Source: an uncultured Gemmiger sp.
GTDB lineage: Bacteria; Bacillota; Clostridia; Oscillospirales; Ruminococcaceae
NCBI GenBank assembly: GCA_944382785.1
Contig: CALWNO010000023.1
Coordinates: 1-41,105, forward strand
Reading direction: 5' to 3'
DNA length: 41,105 nucleotides
Part shown: in pieces, positions 15,237-23,853 of the stretch
How the letters are laid out: each line of letters starts with the position of its first letter
How positions within the stretch are numbered: the stretch's first letter is position 1
Notes under the pieces: model-generated
Told to the model about the DNA's origin: nothing
The model's database searches: none
What the model saw: the letters and a program-made list of their open reading frames with translations, nothing else
Made by a program: the position numbers and the translations under genes

Positions 15237-17573
15237 ATGCAGCATTTGAAGCAATTCTGTACCCGTAAAAATCTGTGGTTCCTGCTGCTGGTGGCCGTCC
15301 AGGTGGTCTTTCTGCTGGCGCGGTTCGTCTCGGATTTCGGGGCAGGCACCGCCATCAACGTGACCCCCGACCTCATCATCCCCTACACCGAGGAGGCGGT
15401 GAACGACGCCCGGGGGACCCAGGTGGAAAACTATGTGGGCCAGTTTGCCACCACCCGCTGGCTGGACATTGAGCCCGGCAGCTACCAGGTGGTGGTGACC
15501 TACGCCAACAACGGCGGTACCGGCACGGTGCGTTTCCTGGACGAGGTCATGCCCACCGCCCAGTACGACGTGGCCAGTCTGCCCCCGGGACGCAGCAGTT
15601 CCACCTTCACCCTGTGGATGGAACACGGCTGCGATGTGGCCCAGATGCAGTTCTATTCCGACTGCGGGGAGGGTCAGGTGACCTTCATCACCGGGGCCCA
15701 GCTCATCCCCACCCACTCCTTTGCCTATGTGCATTTTCTCACCGTCCTGGTGCTGTTCGCCGCCATCGACTGGATTCTGCTGGTGGTGACCCGCCGGGTG
15801 GCACTGCCCTGGCGCACCCTGGAATCCCGGTACAGCATCCTGGCCACCCTGGTACTGGTGGCGGTGGCCTGCCTGCCCCTGGGGCTGGGTTACATCATCT
15901 ATGGCCACGACCTGACGGTGCATCTGTCCCGCATTGAGGGGCTGAAAGCCGGGCTGCTGGCCGGGCAGTTCCCGGTGCGGATGAACCCCGACCTGGTCAA
16001 CGGCAAGGGGTATCCCTTCAGCCTGATGTACGCCGACCTGCTTTTGTACCCGGCGGCATTTCTCCGGATTCTGGGCTTCAGCCTGCAGACGGTGTACAAA
16101 CTGTACGTGATCTGCATCACCCTGGCCACCGCTCTGGTCACCCGGTTTGTGCTGCGCCGCATCTTCAACAATGAGACGGTGGCCCTGGCTGGCACCGCTC
16201 TTTACCTGCTGGCTCCCTACCGGCTGACCAATGTGTATGTGCGGGCTTCGGTGGGCGAGTATTCCGCCATGGTGTTCCTTCCCCTTGTGATCTACGGGCT
16301 GTGGCGCATCTACCGCCAGAAACCCGGGGAGAAGGCCGAACCCTGGTGCTGGCTGACCCTGGCCATCGGCTTCACGGGGCTTTTGCAGACCCATCTGCTG
16401 ACCAGCGTCATGACCGGCTTCCTCACCGCCATCTTCTGCGTTCTGTACGCCAAACGCACCTTCCGCCGCCCGGTGCTGCCCGCCCTGTGCAAGGCTGCCG
16501 TGCTGGCTGTGGTGTGGAACCTGTGGTTCCTGGTGCCTCTGGCCCAGTACATGATCCAGGGAGTCTGCCGCATCAGCGGCCGGTACGATGCCTCCTATCT
16601 GCGGGACACCGCCGTCATGCTGGGGCAGATGTTCATGGTCTTCGGCAAGGGCACCGGCACCTCCCAGTCCCTGGCCCTGGGCATGGACGGGGAGATGACC
16701 CTGACCCTGGGCATCGCCCTGGGCCTGGGCGCGTTGCTGCTGGTGGCCGCCCTGCTGGACCCCGCCGTGCGGCAATCCAATCGCAAGGTGCTGCACGTGA
16801 GCCTGTGGGCCTTCGGTTTCGGGGCGCTCTGCGTCTGGATGGCCAGCGATGTCTTCCCCTGGTATGACATCTTCCTCAGCGAGAATCCACTTCTCAAAGC
16901 CCTGTCCTCCCTGCTGGGCAAGCTGCAGTTTGCCTGGCGGTTCCTGAGCCCGGCCAGTCTGCTGCTGACCCTGTGTGCGGCAGGGGCCCTGACCCTTTTG
17001 TGGAACAAGCGCCGGGATCTGGCCAGACAGGCTGCCCTGGCTCTGGTGCTGCTGACCCTGATCCCCGCCGGGTACCAGATGTACGACAGCTGTGCCAACA
17101 GTGTGGTGACCACCTACATGAGCCTGGGGGCCATGGGCGTGGCCAGCCCGCTGAAGGAGTCCCAGCTGGCCGGCGGCGAGTACCTGCCCTATGACCTTTC
17201 GGACGAACTGACCCCCGCCCAGTTCAACGATGTCAACTTCTATTTTGACGAGGGCGTGGAGGCAGAATCCACCTCCCGCGGGCAGCTGAGCGTGAGTTTC
17301 ACCGCCACCAACACCAACGATACCGAATCCACCGCGGTGGTGCCTCTTTTCGCCTACCCGGGTTATGAGCTCACCGACACCGCCGGCACGGCTCAACTCA
17401 GCCGCCAGGACGGGTATCTCATCGTGCTGCTGCCCGCCGGGTACAGCGGCACCGTGACCATCCGGTTTGTGGGCTTCTGGTTCTGGCGGGTGGCTGACCT
17501 CATCAGCCTGGCGGGCATTGCCGCCACCGTCTTTGTGGGGCTGCGCAAACGCCGGAAACCGGCCGCCGTCTGA
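15237..17573 (+). CDS. Large polytopic membrane protein, YfhO / PTPS-related membrane family
   Basis: A 778-residue protein. One membrane helix at about 14-30 is followed by an extracytoplasmic beta-rich domain of about 150 residues (40-190: IEPGSYQVVVTY, FTLWMEHGCD). A core of about ten membrane helices follows (about 195-640), then a second outside domain (about 650-750) and a final helix before a basic tail. The signature at the start of the core, HLSRIEGLKAGLLAGQFPVR followed by a Gly-rich YPFSLMYADLLLY, is typical of GT-C-like membrane proteins annotated YfhO or 6-pyruvoyl-tetrahydropterin-synthase-related. These are thought to transfer sugars from lipid carriers to the envelope; activity here is not shown. 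The ATG at 15237 is taken because a basic segment and helix follow; the site before it (AAAAGAGAG) is weak. Confidence 0.75.
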   Translation: MQHLKQFCTRKNLWFLLLVAVQVVFLLARFVSDFGAGTAINVTPDLIIPYTEEAVNDARGTQVENYVGQFATTRWLDIEPGSYQVVVTYANNGGTGTVRFLDEVMPTAQYDVASLPPGRSSSTFTLWMEHGCDVAQMQFYSDCGEGQVTFITGAQLIPTHSFAYVHFLTVLVLFAAIDWILLVVTRRVALPWRTLESRYSILATLVLVAVACLPLGLGYIIYGHDLTVHLSRIEGLKAGLLAGQFPVRMNPDLVNGKGYPFSLMYADLLLYPAAFLRILGFSLQTVYKLYVICITLATALVTRFVLRRIFNNETVALAGTALYLLAPYRLTNVYVRASVGEYSAMVFLPLVIYGLWRIYRQKPGEKAEPWCWLTLAIGFTGLLQTHLLTSVMTGFLTAIFCVLYAKRTFRRPVLPALCKAAVLAVVWNLWFLVPLAQYMIQGVCRISGRYDASYLRDTAVMLGQMFMVFGKGTGTSQSLALGMDGEMTLTLGIALGLGALLLVAALLDPAVRQSNRKVLHVSLWAFGFGALCVWMASDVFPWYDIFLSENPLLKALSSLLGKLQFAWRFLSPASLLLTLCAAGALTLLWNKRRDLARQAALALVLLTLIPAGYQMYDSCANSVVTTYMSLGAMGVASPLKESQLAGGEYLPYDLSDELTPAQFNDVNFYFDEGVEAESTSRGQLSVSFTATNTNDTESTAVVPLFAYPGYELTDTAGTAQLSRQDGYLIVLLPAGYSGTVTIRFVGFWFWRVADLISLAGIAATVFVGLRKRRKPAAV

Positions 17574-17665
17574 CACGTTGCCGGGCGTTTCATACAAGAA
17601 AAGTTTCTTTATTTTGTGCGGGTTGACAAGATTACTGACCAAAACGTCCGGTTTCCACCGCGGCA

Positions 17666-17690
17666 GCGGTTTCTGATTTGTTCAAACCGC
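17666..17690 (+). promoter_or_regulatory. Dyad upstream of the glnN promoter
   Basis: GCGGTTT (17666-17672) and AAACCGC (17684-17690) are perfect inverses separated by 11 bases. The element ends three bases before the -35 of the glnN promoter, a usual place for an activator or repressor site. Confidence 0.45.
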
Positions 17691-17693
17691 CAG

Positions 17694-17722
17694 TTGCATT
17701 TTGGCCGGTGGGCTCGTATAAT
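17694..17722 (+). promoter_or_regulatory. Promoter of glnN
   Basis: TTGCAT (17694-17699) and TATAAT (17717-17722) are 17 bases apart. Transcription would start near 17729, just before the attenuator. Confidence 0.75.
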
Positions 17723-17731
17723 AATGGCATA

Positions 17732-17772
17732 CAGCAAGGGCGCTGCGAAGTTCATTCGCAGTGCCTTTTTTT
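17732..17772 (+). promoter_or_regulatory. Transcription attenuator with ANTAR-type hexaloop in the glnN leader
   Basis: A terminator (GGCGCTGCGAA 17739-17749 with TTCGCAGTGCC 17755-17765, loop GTTCA, then seven T) sits between promoter and gene. Its left arm overlaps a smaller hairpin, CAGC-AAGGGC-GCTG (17732-17745), whose six-base loop has A at position 1 and G at position 4. This is the rule known for RNA targets of ANTAR antiterminators (EutV, NasR, AmiR), where binding to the hairpin blocks the terminator. The two structures exclude each other. The usual first hairpin of the dual motif was not found. An ANTAR protein is encoded at 21390 in the same block. Confidence 0.65.
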
Positions 17773-17825
17773 ATGCTTTTGTCCCGGGGTGGGGCAATAA
17801 TCTGCTGGTAAAGGAGTAAAGAAGT

Positions 17826-19916
17826 ATGGCAGCAACCGTTATGGAAATCTACGGCAGCAAAGTCTTCAACGAGCATGAGATGCGTGAGCGTCTGCCCAGC
17901 TCTACCTACAAGAGCCTGAAGGCCACCATTGAAAAGGGTCAGCCTTTGGACCTGGATGTGGCCAATGTTGTGGCCAGCGTCATGAAGCGCTGGGCCATTG
18001 AGAAGGGCGCCACCCATTACACCCACTGGTTCCAGCCTCTGACCGGCATCACCAGTGAAAAGCACGACGGCTTTGTCAGCCCGCAGCCGGACGGCACCGC
18101 CATTATGGAATTTTCCGGCAAGGAACTGATCAAGGGCGAGCCGGACGCCTCCTCCTTCCCCTCCGGCGGCCTGCGCGCCACCGCCGAGGCCCGCGGCTAC
18201 ACCGCCTGGGACCCCACCAGCTACGCCTTTGTGAAGGATGACGTTCTGTGCATCCCCACCGCCTTCTGCTCCTACACCGGCGAGGCGCTGGACAAGAAGA
18301 CCCCCCTGCTGCGCTCCATGCAGGCCATCTCCGACCAGGCCTGCCGGGTGCTGAAGCTCTTCGGCAAAGAGGTGGATCGGGTTGCCACCACCGTGGGCCC
18401 GGAGCAGGAGTACTTCCTCATCCGCAAGGAAGACTATGACAAGCGTCTGGACCTGGTTCTGACCGGCCGCACTCTGTTCGGTTCCGCTCCCTCCAAGGGC
18501 CAGGAACTGGAAGAACATTACTTCGGCGTCATCCGCCCCGTGGTTTCCGAGTTCATGAAGGAACTGGACGACGAACTGTGGAAGCTGGGCATCCCCGCCA
18601 AGACCAAGCACAACGAGGTGGCCCCTGCTCAGCATGAGCTGGCCCCCATCTACGATACCACCAACGTTGCCATCGACCACAACCTGCTGACGATGGAAAT
18701 GATGAAGAAGGTCGCTGCCAAGCACGGCCTGGTCTGCCTGCTGCATGAGAAGCCTTTTGAGGGCGTGAACGGCAGCGGCAAGCACAACAACTGGTCTCTG
18801 GGCACCAAGGACGAAAACCTGCTGGATCCCGGCGACACCCCCATGGAAAACCTGCAGTTCATGGTCTTCCTGGCGGCCGTGGTCAAGGCGGTTGACGAAT
18901 ACGCCGACCTGCTGCGCACCGCTGTGGCCACCCCCGGCAACGACCATCGTCTGGGCGCCAACGAGGCCCCGCCGGCCATCATCTCCATCTTCGTGGGCGA
19001 AGAGCTGGAGGCTGTTATCGACGCCATCTGCTCCGATTCTCCCTACGCCGGCCCCGTCAAGATGAAGATGGACCTGGGCGTGGATGTTCTGCCCAAGTTC
19101 AGCAAGGACACCACCGACCGTAACCGTACTTCTCCCTTCGCCTTCACCGGCAACAAGTTCGAGTTCCGTATGCCCGGTTCCGCTGAGAACCTGTCCGACG
19201 CCAACTTCATCCTGAACACCGCCGTGGCCAAGGAACTGAAGGAATTCTGTGAGGCCACCGAGGGCGCTGCCGACTTTGAGTGCGCTGCCGCCGCCTGGGT
19301 CAAGCAGACCCTGAACGATCATCGCCGGGTCATCTTCAACGGCAACGGTTACTCCGCCGCCTGGGAAGAAGAGGCTGAACGCCGTGGCCTGCCCAACCGC
19401 AAGTGCACCCCCGATGCCATGATCGCCCTGAAGGACCCCAAGAACATCCAGCTAATGGAAGAGTTCGGCGTCCTGACCAAGACCGAAATGCTCTCCCGCT
19501 ATGAGGTGGAGATGGAGCATTACAGCAAGGTCATCAACATCGAAGCCCGCACCATGCTGAAGATCGCCAACAAGCAGCTGATCCCCGCCGCTACCACCTA
19601 CATGGGTGATGTGGCTTCCACCGCTGCTGCCAAGACCTCCGTGTCCGAGAGCATCTCCACCCATGCGGAGACCAAGCTGCTGACCGAGCTGTCCAAGTAT
19701 ACCGACGAAATGTCCGATGCAGCCGACGAACTGAAGACTGTGACCGATGAGGTCAGCGCCATGGAGGATGAATCCGCCAAGGCCCATGCCTTCCACGACA
19801 AGGTCCTGCCCGCCATGGCCCGCCTGCGTGCCGCTGCCGACGTGGCTGAGGAACTGTGCGACGAGGATTACTGGCCGCTGCCCTGCTACAGCCGCCTGCT
19901 GTTCTACACCGAATAA
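17826..19916 (+). CDS. glnN: Glutamine synthetase type III
   Basis: A 696-residue GSIII, the long form found in Bacteroidetes, cyanobacteria and many Clostridia; it joins ammonia to glutamate with ATP. The GSIII-specific N-terminal region ([19 protein letters not shown]) is followed by the catalytic core: [63 protein letters not shown] and [21 protein letters not shown] helical C-terminal extension of about 100 residues ([18 protein letters not shown]) completes it. The length is as expected for the type. AAAGGAGTAAAG precedes the ATG. Its leader has a strong promoter and an attenuator, and the next gene is a type I synthetase, so this is the head of the nitrogen block. The codon use is noticeably more biased (fewer rare choices) than in neighbours, which fits high expression. 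Confidence 0.95.
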   Translation: MAATVMEIYGSKVFNEHEMRERLPSSTYKSLKATIEKGQPLDLDVANVVASVMKRWAIEKGATHYTHWFQPLTGITSEKHDGFVSPQPDGTAIMEFSGKELIKGEPDASSFPSGGLRATAEARGYTAWDPTSYAFVKDDVLCIPTAFCSYTGEALDKKTPLLRSMQAISDQACRVLKLFGKEVDRVATTVGPEQEYFLIRKEDYDKRLDLVLTGRTLFGSAPSKGQELEEHYFGVIRPVVSEFMKELDDELWKLGIPAKTKHNEVAPAQHELAPIYDTTNVAIDHNLLTMEMMKKVAAKHGLVCLLHEKPFEGVNGSGKHNNWSLGTKDENLLDPGDTPMENLQFMVFLAAVVKAVDEYADLLRTAVATPGNDHRLGANEAPPAIISIFVGEELEAVIDAICSDSPYAGPVKMKMDLGVDVLPKFSKDTTDRNRTSPFAFTGNKFEFRMPGSAENLSDANFILNTAVAKELKEFCEATEGAADFECAAAAWVKQTLNDHRRVIFNGNGYSAAWEEEAERRGLPNRKCTPDAMIALKDPKNIQLMEEFGVLTKTEMLSRYEVEMEHYSKVINIEARTMLKIANKQLIPAATTYMGDVASTAAAKTSVSESISTHAETKLLTELSKYTDEMSDAADELKTVTDEVSAMEDESAKAHAFHDKVLPAMARLRAAADVAEELCDEDYWPLPCYSRLLFYTE

Positions 19917-19967
19917 TCGGGTCGCCGCTGAAACTTCGCTATTCCCTTTTCTAATTTCTTACACCAG

Positions 19968-20006
19968 CTCGAAAGGCCCGCCCCCATCGGCGGGCCTTTC
20001 GAGTTT
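19968..20006 (+). terminator. Hairpin between glnN and glnA with a short T run
   Basis: A perfect 15-bp stem CTCGAAAGGCCCGCC / GGCGGGCCTTTCGAG with a six-base loop is followed by only TTT and then AGG. The weak T run suggests partial read-through into glnA, or an mRNA end-protecting hairpin. Confidence 0.65.
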
Positions 20007-20036
20007 AGGGGAACGCCCCCACCGGAGGTATTTTGT

Positions 20037-21347
20037 ATGAAACACACCGCGCAGGACATCCTGAATTACGTGGAGGACAACGACGTTAAATTTGTCCGTC
20101 TGGCATTCTGCGACATTTTCGGCAACCAGAAAAACATCTCGGTCTATTCCAGTGAGCTGCCCCGGGTGTTTGAATACGGCATCTGCTTTGACGGCAGTTC
20201 CATTGCCGGATTCATAAACACGGAGGAAAGCGACCTGATCCTGTGGCCCGACCCGGATACCATGACCATCCTGCCCTGGCGTCCGGCGGAAGGGCGGGTC
20301 ATGCGCATGTACTGCGACATCACCCTGCCCGATGGCAAACCCTTTGAGGGCAACTGCCGGGGATATCTGCAGTCGGTGGTCAAGCGCATCCAGGCCAGGG
20401 GGCTTTCCTGCACGGTGGGCTGTGAATGCGAGTTCTACCTCTTTGAGACCGACGAACACGGCAATCCCACCCGCATCCCCATGGACCATGGCGGCTACTT
20501 TGATATGGCTCCCCTGGACCAGGGGGAGAATATCCGCCGGGAGATCTGCTTTGCCATGGAGGATATGGGCCTGCATCCCCAGCACAGCCACCACGAAAGC
20601 GGCCACGGCCAGAACGAGATCGATTTTCTGTACAGTGCCCCCCTGCGCACCGCCGACAATGTCAACACCCTGAAAAGCACCATCAAGGCCATTGCAGGCA
20701 GCAACGGCCTGTTTGCCTCCTTCATGCCCAAGCCCCTGGCCGACCAGGCGGGCAGCGGCATGCATGTGAACCTTTCCCTGACCCGGGACGGCCGCAACCT
20801 CTTTGAGGGGGATGTGGCTCCCGACAGCGAGGCCGGGCATTTTATCGCGGGCATCCTGGCCCACGCCCGGGAGCTGACTGCTTTCTGCAACCCGGTGCCC
20901 AACAGCTACAAGCGTTTCGGTTCCTGTGAAGCGCCCCAGTACATCAGCTGGAGCCGCCAGAACCGCAGCCAGCTGGTCCGGCTTCCTTCCGCCAGCGGGG
21001 AATTCTGCCGCCTGGAACTGCGCAGCCCCGACCCCGCCTGCAACCCCTACCTGGTCATCGGCCTGATCCTGGCCGCCGGACTGGACGGGTTGGAACGGGA
21101 ACTGACCCTGCCGGCACCGGTGAACCGCAACCTCTTCCACAAGGAAGCCGCCGCCGGACTGGAAAGTCTGCCCCACACCCTGCGGGAAGCCATCACCGTG
21201 GCTGCCCAGAGTGATTTTATTGCCAAAGAGCTGCCTCTGGCCGTGATGAACAAATACTTTGAATACCAGACTCAGCTCTGCATTGCCAGTGAGACTGCAA
21301 AAGATCCGGCCGCCTGGGAGCGGGAACATTGCTTCCTGATCCTGTGA
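20037..21347 (+). CDS. glnA: Glutamine synthetase type I
   Basis: A 436-residue GSI. The beta-grasp N-terminus (DVKFVRLAFCDIFGNQKNIS) and the catalytic motifs are present: FDGSSIAGF, CECEFYLF, ESGHGQNEIDF, the GSGMHVNLSL strand, NSYKRFGS and a C-terminal segment that includes PAPVNRNLF and LPHTLREA. The conserved adenylylation loop of the proteobacterial beta type is lacking and the length fits the alpha type of Firmicutes, which is feedback-controlled rather than adenylylated. It follows glnN after a leaky hairpin and precedes the ANTAR regulator by 42 bases, so it may be read from the glnN promoter or from one I cannot see. CCGGAGGTATTTTGT precedes the ATG. The role of two synthetases is unclear; they may serve different ammonia levels. 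Confidence 0.94.
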   Translation: MKHTAQDILNYVEDNDVKFVRLAFCDIFGNQKNISVYSSELPRVFEYGICFDGSSIAGFINTEESDLILWPDPDTMTILPWRPAEGRVMRMYCDITLPDGKPFEGNCRGYLQSVVKRIQARGLSCTVGCECEFYLFETDEHGNPTRIPMDHGGYFDMAPLDQGENIRREICFAMEDMGLHPQHSHHESGHGQNEIDFLYSAPLRTADNVNTLKSTIKAIAGSNGLFASFMPKPLADQAGSGMHVNLSLTRDGRNLFEGDVAPDSEAGHFIAGILAHARELTAFCNPVPNSYKRFGSCEAPQYISWSRQNRSQLVRLPSASGEFCRLELRSPDPACNPYLVIGLILAAGLDGLERELTLPAPVNRNLFHKEAAAGLESLPHTLREAITVAAQSDFIAKELPLAVMNKYFEYQTQLCIASETAKDPAAWEREHCFLIL

Positions 21348-21389
21348 TGCACAACACCGCATGCAAACGCAGGAAAGGAGGGAACGGCA

Positions 21390-21980
21390 TTGGGTCTGGC
21401 ATTGATCGCATCGGCAGGCAACAACGCCAATGAATACCTGGCCCGGCATGCCGCCGAACTGGGATACACAAGACCGGTCATTGTGGCCAGCGGCGGGGAA
21501 GCGCGCCGCCGCCTGAGTGACAAGGACTTTGAGATCGTCATTATCAATGCGCCTCTACCGGATGAATTCGGCCATGAACTGGCCCTGCACGCCGTGGAAA
21601 AGAGCCACGCCGGGGTGCTGTTTCTGGTCAAGAGCGGCAACGCTGAGCAGATCGGCGCCAAATTGCAGGAACGGGGGGTCCTGGTGCTGGGCAAGCCCTT
21701 CTCCGGGCCCCAGTTCCGCCAGGCCATGCAGATCGCGGCCAGCTGTTACCATCGTCTGGACGTATTACGGGCGGAGAATGCCCGTCTGGCCGACAAGGTC
21801 GCCCAGCTGCGGCTGGTGGACCGGGCCAAGTGTTACCTGATCGAACACCAGGGCTACACCGAGGCCGACGCCCACCGGCTCATTGAAAAACGGGCCATGG
21901 ATACCCGCCGCAGCCGCGGAGAGGTGGCCCGGGAGATTCTGGAAGAAAACGAGGAAGATGCGGGGGACCAAATTTTGTGA
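21390..21980 (+). CDS. ANTAR-domain antiterminator with a degenerate receiver
   Basis: A 196-residue regulator. Residues 1 to about 115 have the receiver fold pattern, but the acidic pocket is lost (LIASAGNNAN in place of a D-D pair) and the phosphate-accepting Asp is Asn (EIVIINAPLPDEFG); only the Lys in GKPFS remains. A coiled-coil (LRAENARLADKVAQLRLV, about 130-147) leads into the ANTAR domain (AKCYLIEHQGYTEADAHRLI, then KRAMDTRRSRGEVAREIL). ANTAR proteins bind paired hexaloop hairpins and prevent transcription termination. The attenuator in front of glnN at 17732 is a natural target. The start is a TTG after AGGAAAGGAGGG. The likely trigger is not phosphorylation; binding to a partner such as a synthetase or to a nitrogen signal is possible but is inference. 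Confidence 0.88.
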   Translation: MGLALIASAGNNANEYLARHAAELGYTRPVIVASGGEARRRLSDKDFEIVIINAPLPDEFGHELALHAVEKSHAGVLFLVKSGNAEQIGAKLQERGVLVLGKPFSGPQFRQAMQIAASCYHRLDVLRAENARLADKVAQLRLVDRAKCYLIEHQGYTEADAHRLIEKRAMDTRRSRGEVAREILEENEEDAGDQIL

Positions 21981-22006
21981 GTTCTGCGCATTTTCGCCTG
22001 GATACC

Positions 22007-22036
22007 TTGCCAAAGCGGGGATATACCGTGTATAAT
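22007..22036 (+). promoter_or_regulatory. Promoter of pyrG
   Basis: TTGCCA (22007-22012) and TATAAT (22031-22036) are 18 bases apart. The initial transcript does not begin with the GGGC run used for CTP-dependent reiterative attenuation in Bacillus pyrG, and no terminator lies in the leader. Confidence 0.7.
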
Positions 22037-22075
22037 AAGTAAGTATGTGTTTTTACTTGATGTGGAGGATGTACA

Positions 22076-23722
22076 ATGGCTACGAAATATGTATTCGTCA
22101 CCGGCGGCGTGGTCTCCGGTCTGGGCAAGGGCATCACGGCAGCCAGCCTGGGACGTCTGCTCAAGACCCGCGGGCTGAAGGTGGCTTCTCAGAAGCTGGA
22201 CCCGTATATCAACGTGGACCCGGGCACCATGAGCCCCTTGCAGCACGGTGAAGTCTTTGTGACCGACGACGGCACCGAGACCGACCTGGACCTGGGCCAC
22301 TATGAACGGTTCACCGACGAAAACCTGAACAAATATTCCAACCTGACCACCGGCAAGGTGTATTGGAACGTACTGCACAAGGAACGCCAGGGCGCGTACC
22401 TGGGCCAGACGGTGCAGATCATCCCTCACATCACCAACGAGATCAAGAGCTACATCTACAACCTGGCCAAGAGCACCGAGGCGGATGTGGTCATCACCGA
22501 GATCGGCGGCACCACCGGCGATATCGAGAGCCAGCCTTTCCTGGAGGCCATCCGCCAGGTGGGTCTGGAGCAGGGCCTGGAAAACTGCTGCTACATTCAT
22601 GTGGTGCTGGTGCCCTATATCTCCGGCTCCAATGAGTACAAGTCCAAGCCCGCCCAGCATTCCTGCAAGGAACTGCAGGGCATGGGCATCATCCCCAATG
22701 TCATCGTGCTGCGCGCCGACGGCAGCGTGGGTTCGGACATCAAGCGCAAGATCAGCATGTTCTGCAATGTGCGCCCCGACTGCGTCATCGAGAACCTGAC
22801 CATGCCCAGCCTGTACGAGTGTCCCCTGATGCTGGAGGCCGCCGGCCTGACCAACGTGGTGGCCCGGCAGCTGCATCTGGACACCCCGCCCTCCGACCTG
22901 ACCGAATGGAAGGACCTGATCTCCCGCATTGCCACCCGCAGCAAGAACTGCACCATCGCTCTGGTGGGCAAGTATGTCAAGCTGCACGACGCCTACCTGA
23001 GCGTCATGGAAAGCCTGTACCATGCGGGCTTCGAGAATGAGAGCAAGGTGGACATCCGCTGGGTGGACAGCGAGCTGCTGGTGGACCAGGAGCGCTGCGC
23101 CGAGGAACTGTCCGACGTGGACGGCATTATCCTGCCCGGCGGCTTCGGTGACCGCGGCATTGAAGGGATGATCCAGGCTGCCCAGTATGCCCGGGAACAG
23201 CATATCCCCTACTTCGGCATCTGCCTGGGCATGCAGATCATGGTCATGGAGTTTGCCCGCAACGTGCTGGGCTACGCCGACGCCAACTCCAGCGAGTTCA
23301 CCCCCGACGGCGCTCACAATGTGATCGCCCTGATGCCGGACCAGCAGGGCAACATTCCCAAGGGCGGCACCATGCGTCTGGGCAAGTATCCCTGTGTGGT
23401 GACCGAAGGGACCCACATGTACGCCAGCTACGGCAAGAAAGAGATCGACGAGCGCCACCGTCACCGGTATGAGTTCAACAACGATTACCGGGAGATCATG
23501 CAGGAGAAGGGCCTGGTCATTGCCGGTACCAGCCCCGATGGCCGCCTGGTGGAGGCCGTGGAGCTGCCGGATCGGGACTTCCACATCGGTGTGCAGTTCC
23601 ACCCCGAGTTCAAGAGCCGTCCCAACCGGGCTCATCCCCTGTTCAAGAGCTTCATTGCTGCTTCTCTGAAGAACCAGGAGCAGCGCACCCAGCGTGAACA
23701 CAGCCAGATGGTCCACGAATAA
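22076..23722 (+). CDS. pyrG: CTP synthase
   Basis: A 548-residue enzyme that converts UTP to CTP using ATP and glutamine. The N-terminal synthetase domain starts [20 protein letters not shown] and contains [17 protein letters not shown] and [17 protein letters not shown]. The C-terminal class I glutaminase domain starts near residue 295 ([16 protein letters not shown]) and has the oxyanion Gly strand LPGGFGDRG, the nucleophile in [10 protein letters not shown], and the His-Glu pair in VQFHPEF. Domain order and length are standard. It uses its own promoter after the ANTAR gene, and it consumes the glutamine produced by the two synthetases upstream. GTGGAGGATGTACA precedes the ATG. A strong terminator follows. 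Confidence 0.97.
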   Translation: MATKYVFVTGGVVSGLGKGITAASLGRLLKTRGLKVASQKLDPYINVDPGTMSPLQHGEVFVTDDGTETDLDLGHYERFTDENLNKYSNLTTGKVYWNVLHKERQGAYLGQTVQIIPHITNEIKSYIYNLAKSTEADVVITEIGGTTGDIESQPFLEAIRQVGLEQGLENCCYIHVVLVPYISGSNEYKSKPAQHSCKELQGMGIIPNVIVLRADGSVGSDIKRKISMFCNVRPDCVIENLTMPSLYECPLMLEAAGLTNVVARQLHLDTPPSDLTEWKDLISRIATRSKNCTIALVGKYVKLHDAYLSVMESLYHAGFENESKVDIRWVDSELLVDQERCAEELSDVDGIILPGGFGDRGIEGMIQAAQYAREQHIPYFGICLGMQIMVMEFARNVLGYADANSSEFTPDGAHNVIALMPDQQGNIPKGGTMRLGKYPCVVTEGTHMYASYGKKEIDERHRHRYEFNNDYREIMQEKGLVIAGTSPDGRLVEAVELPDRDFHIGVQFHPEFKSRPNRAHPLFKSFIAASLKNQEQRTQREHSQMVHE

Positions 23723-23730
23723 AACGTACT

Positions 23731-23765
23731 ACGGCGGGTCTCCCTTGTGGGAGCCCGCCGTTTTT
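23731..23765 (+). terminator. Terminator of pyrG
   Basis: ACGGCGGG-T-CTCCC pairs with GGGAGCCCGCCGT around a TTGT loop with one bulged base, followed by a T run. Confidence 0.9.
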
Positions 23766-23781
23766 GATTGTGGATAAAAGT

Positions 23782-23826
23782 AAACCCCCGTTTCCTTCCG
23801 TGACATGGCAAGGGAAACGGGGGTTT
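23782..23826 (-). terminator. Terminator of the xpaC-telA-lemA-TPM operon
   Basis: AAACCCCCGTTTCC and GGAAACGGGGGTTT form a long stem around a 17-base loop. On the - strand it is followed by ACTTTTATCC; it lies 28 bases after the TPM stop. Confidence 0.7.
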
Positions 23827-23853
23827 GTTTGATTGGATGTAAGGGGAAAGCTC

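Noticed and set aside
15216-17642. An 808-codon - strand frame opposite the polytopic membrane protein
   Set aside because: Its sequence is the usual antisense mixture and it contradicts the clear membrane topology and promoter of the + strand gene.
22037-22075. CTP-dependent attenuation of pyrG as in Bacillus
   Set aside because: The leader has no GGGC start and no terminator hairpin before the gene.
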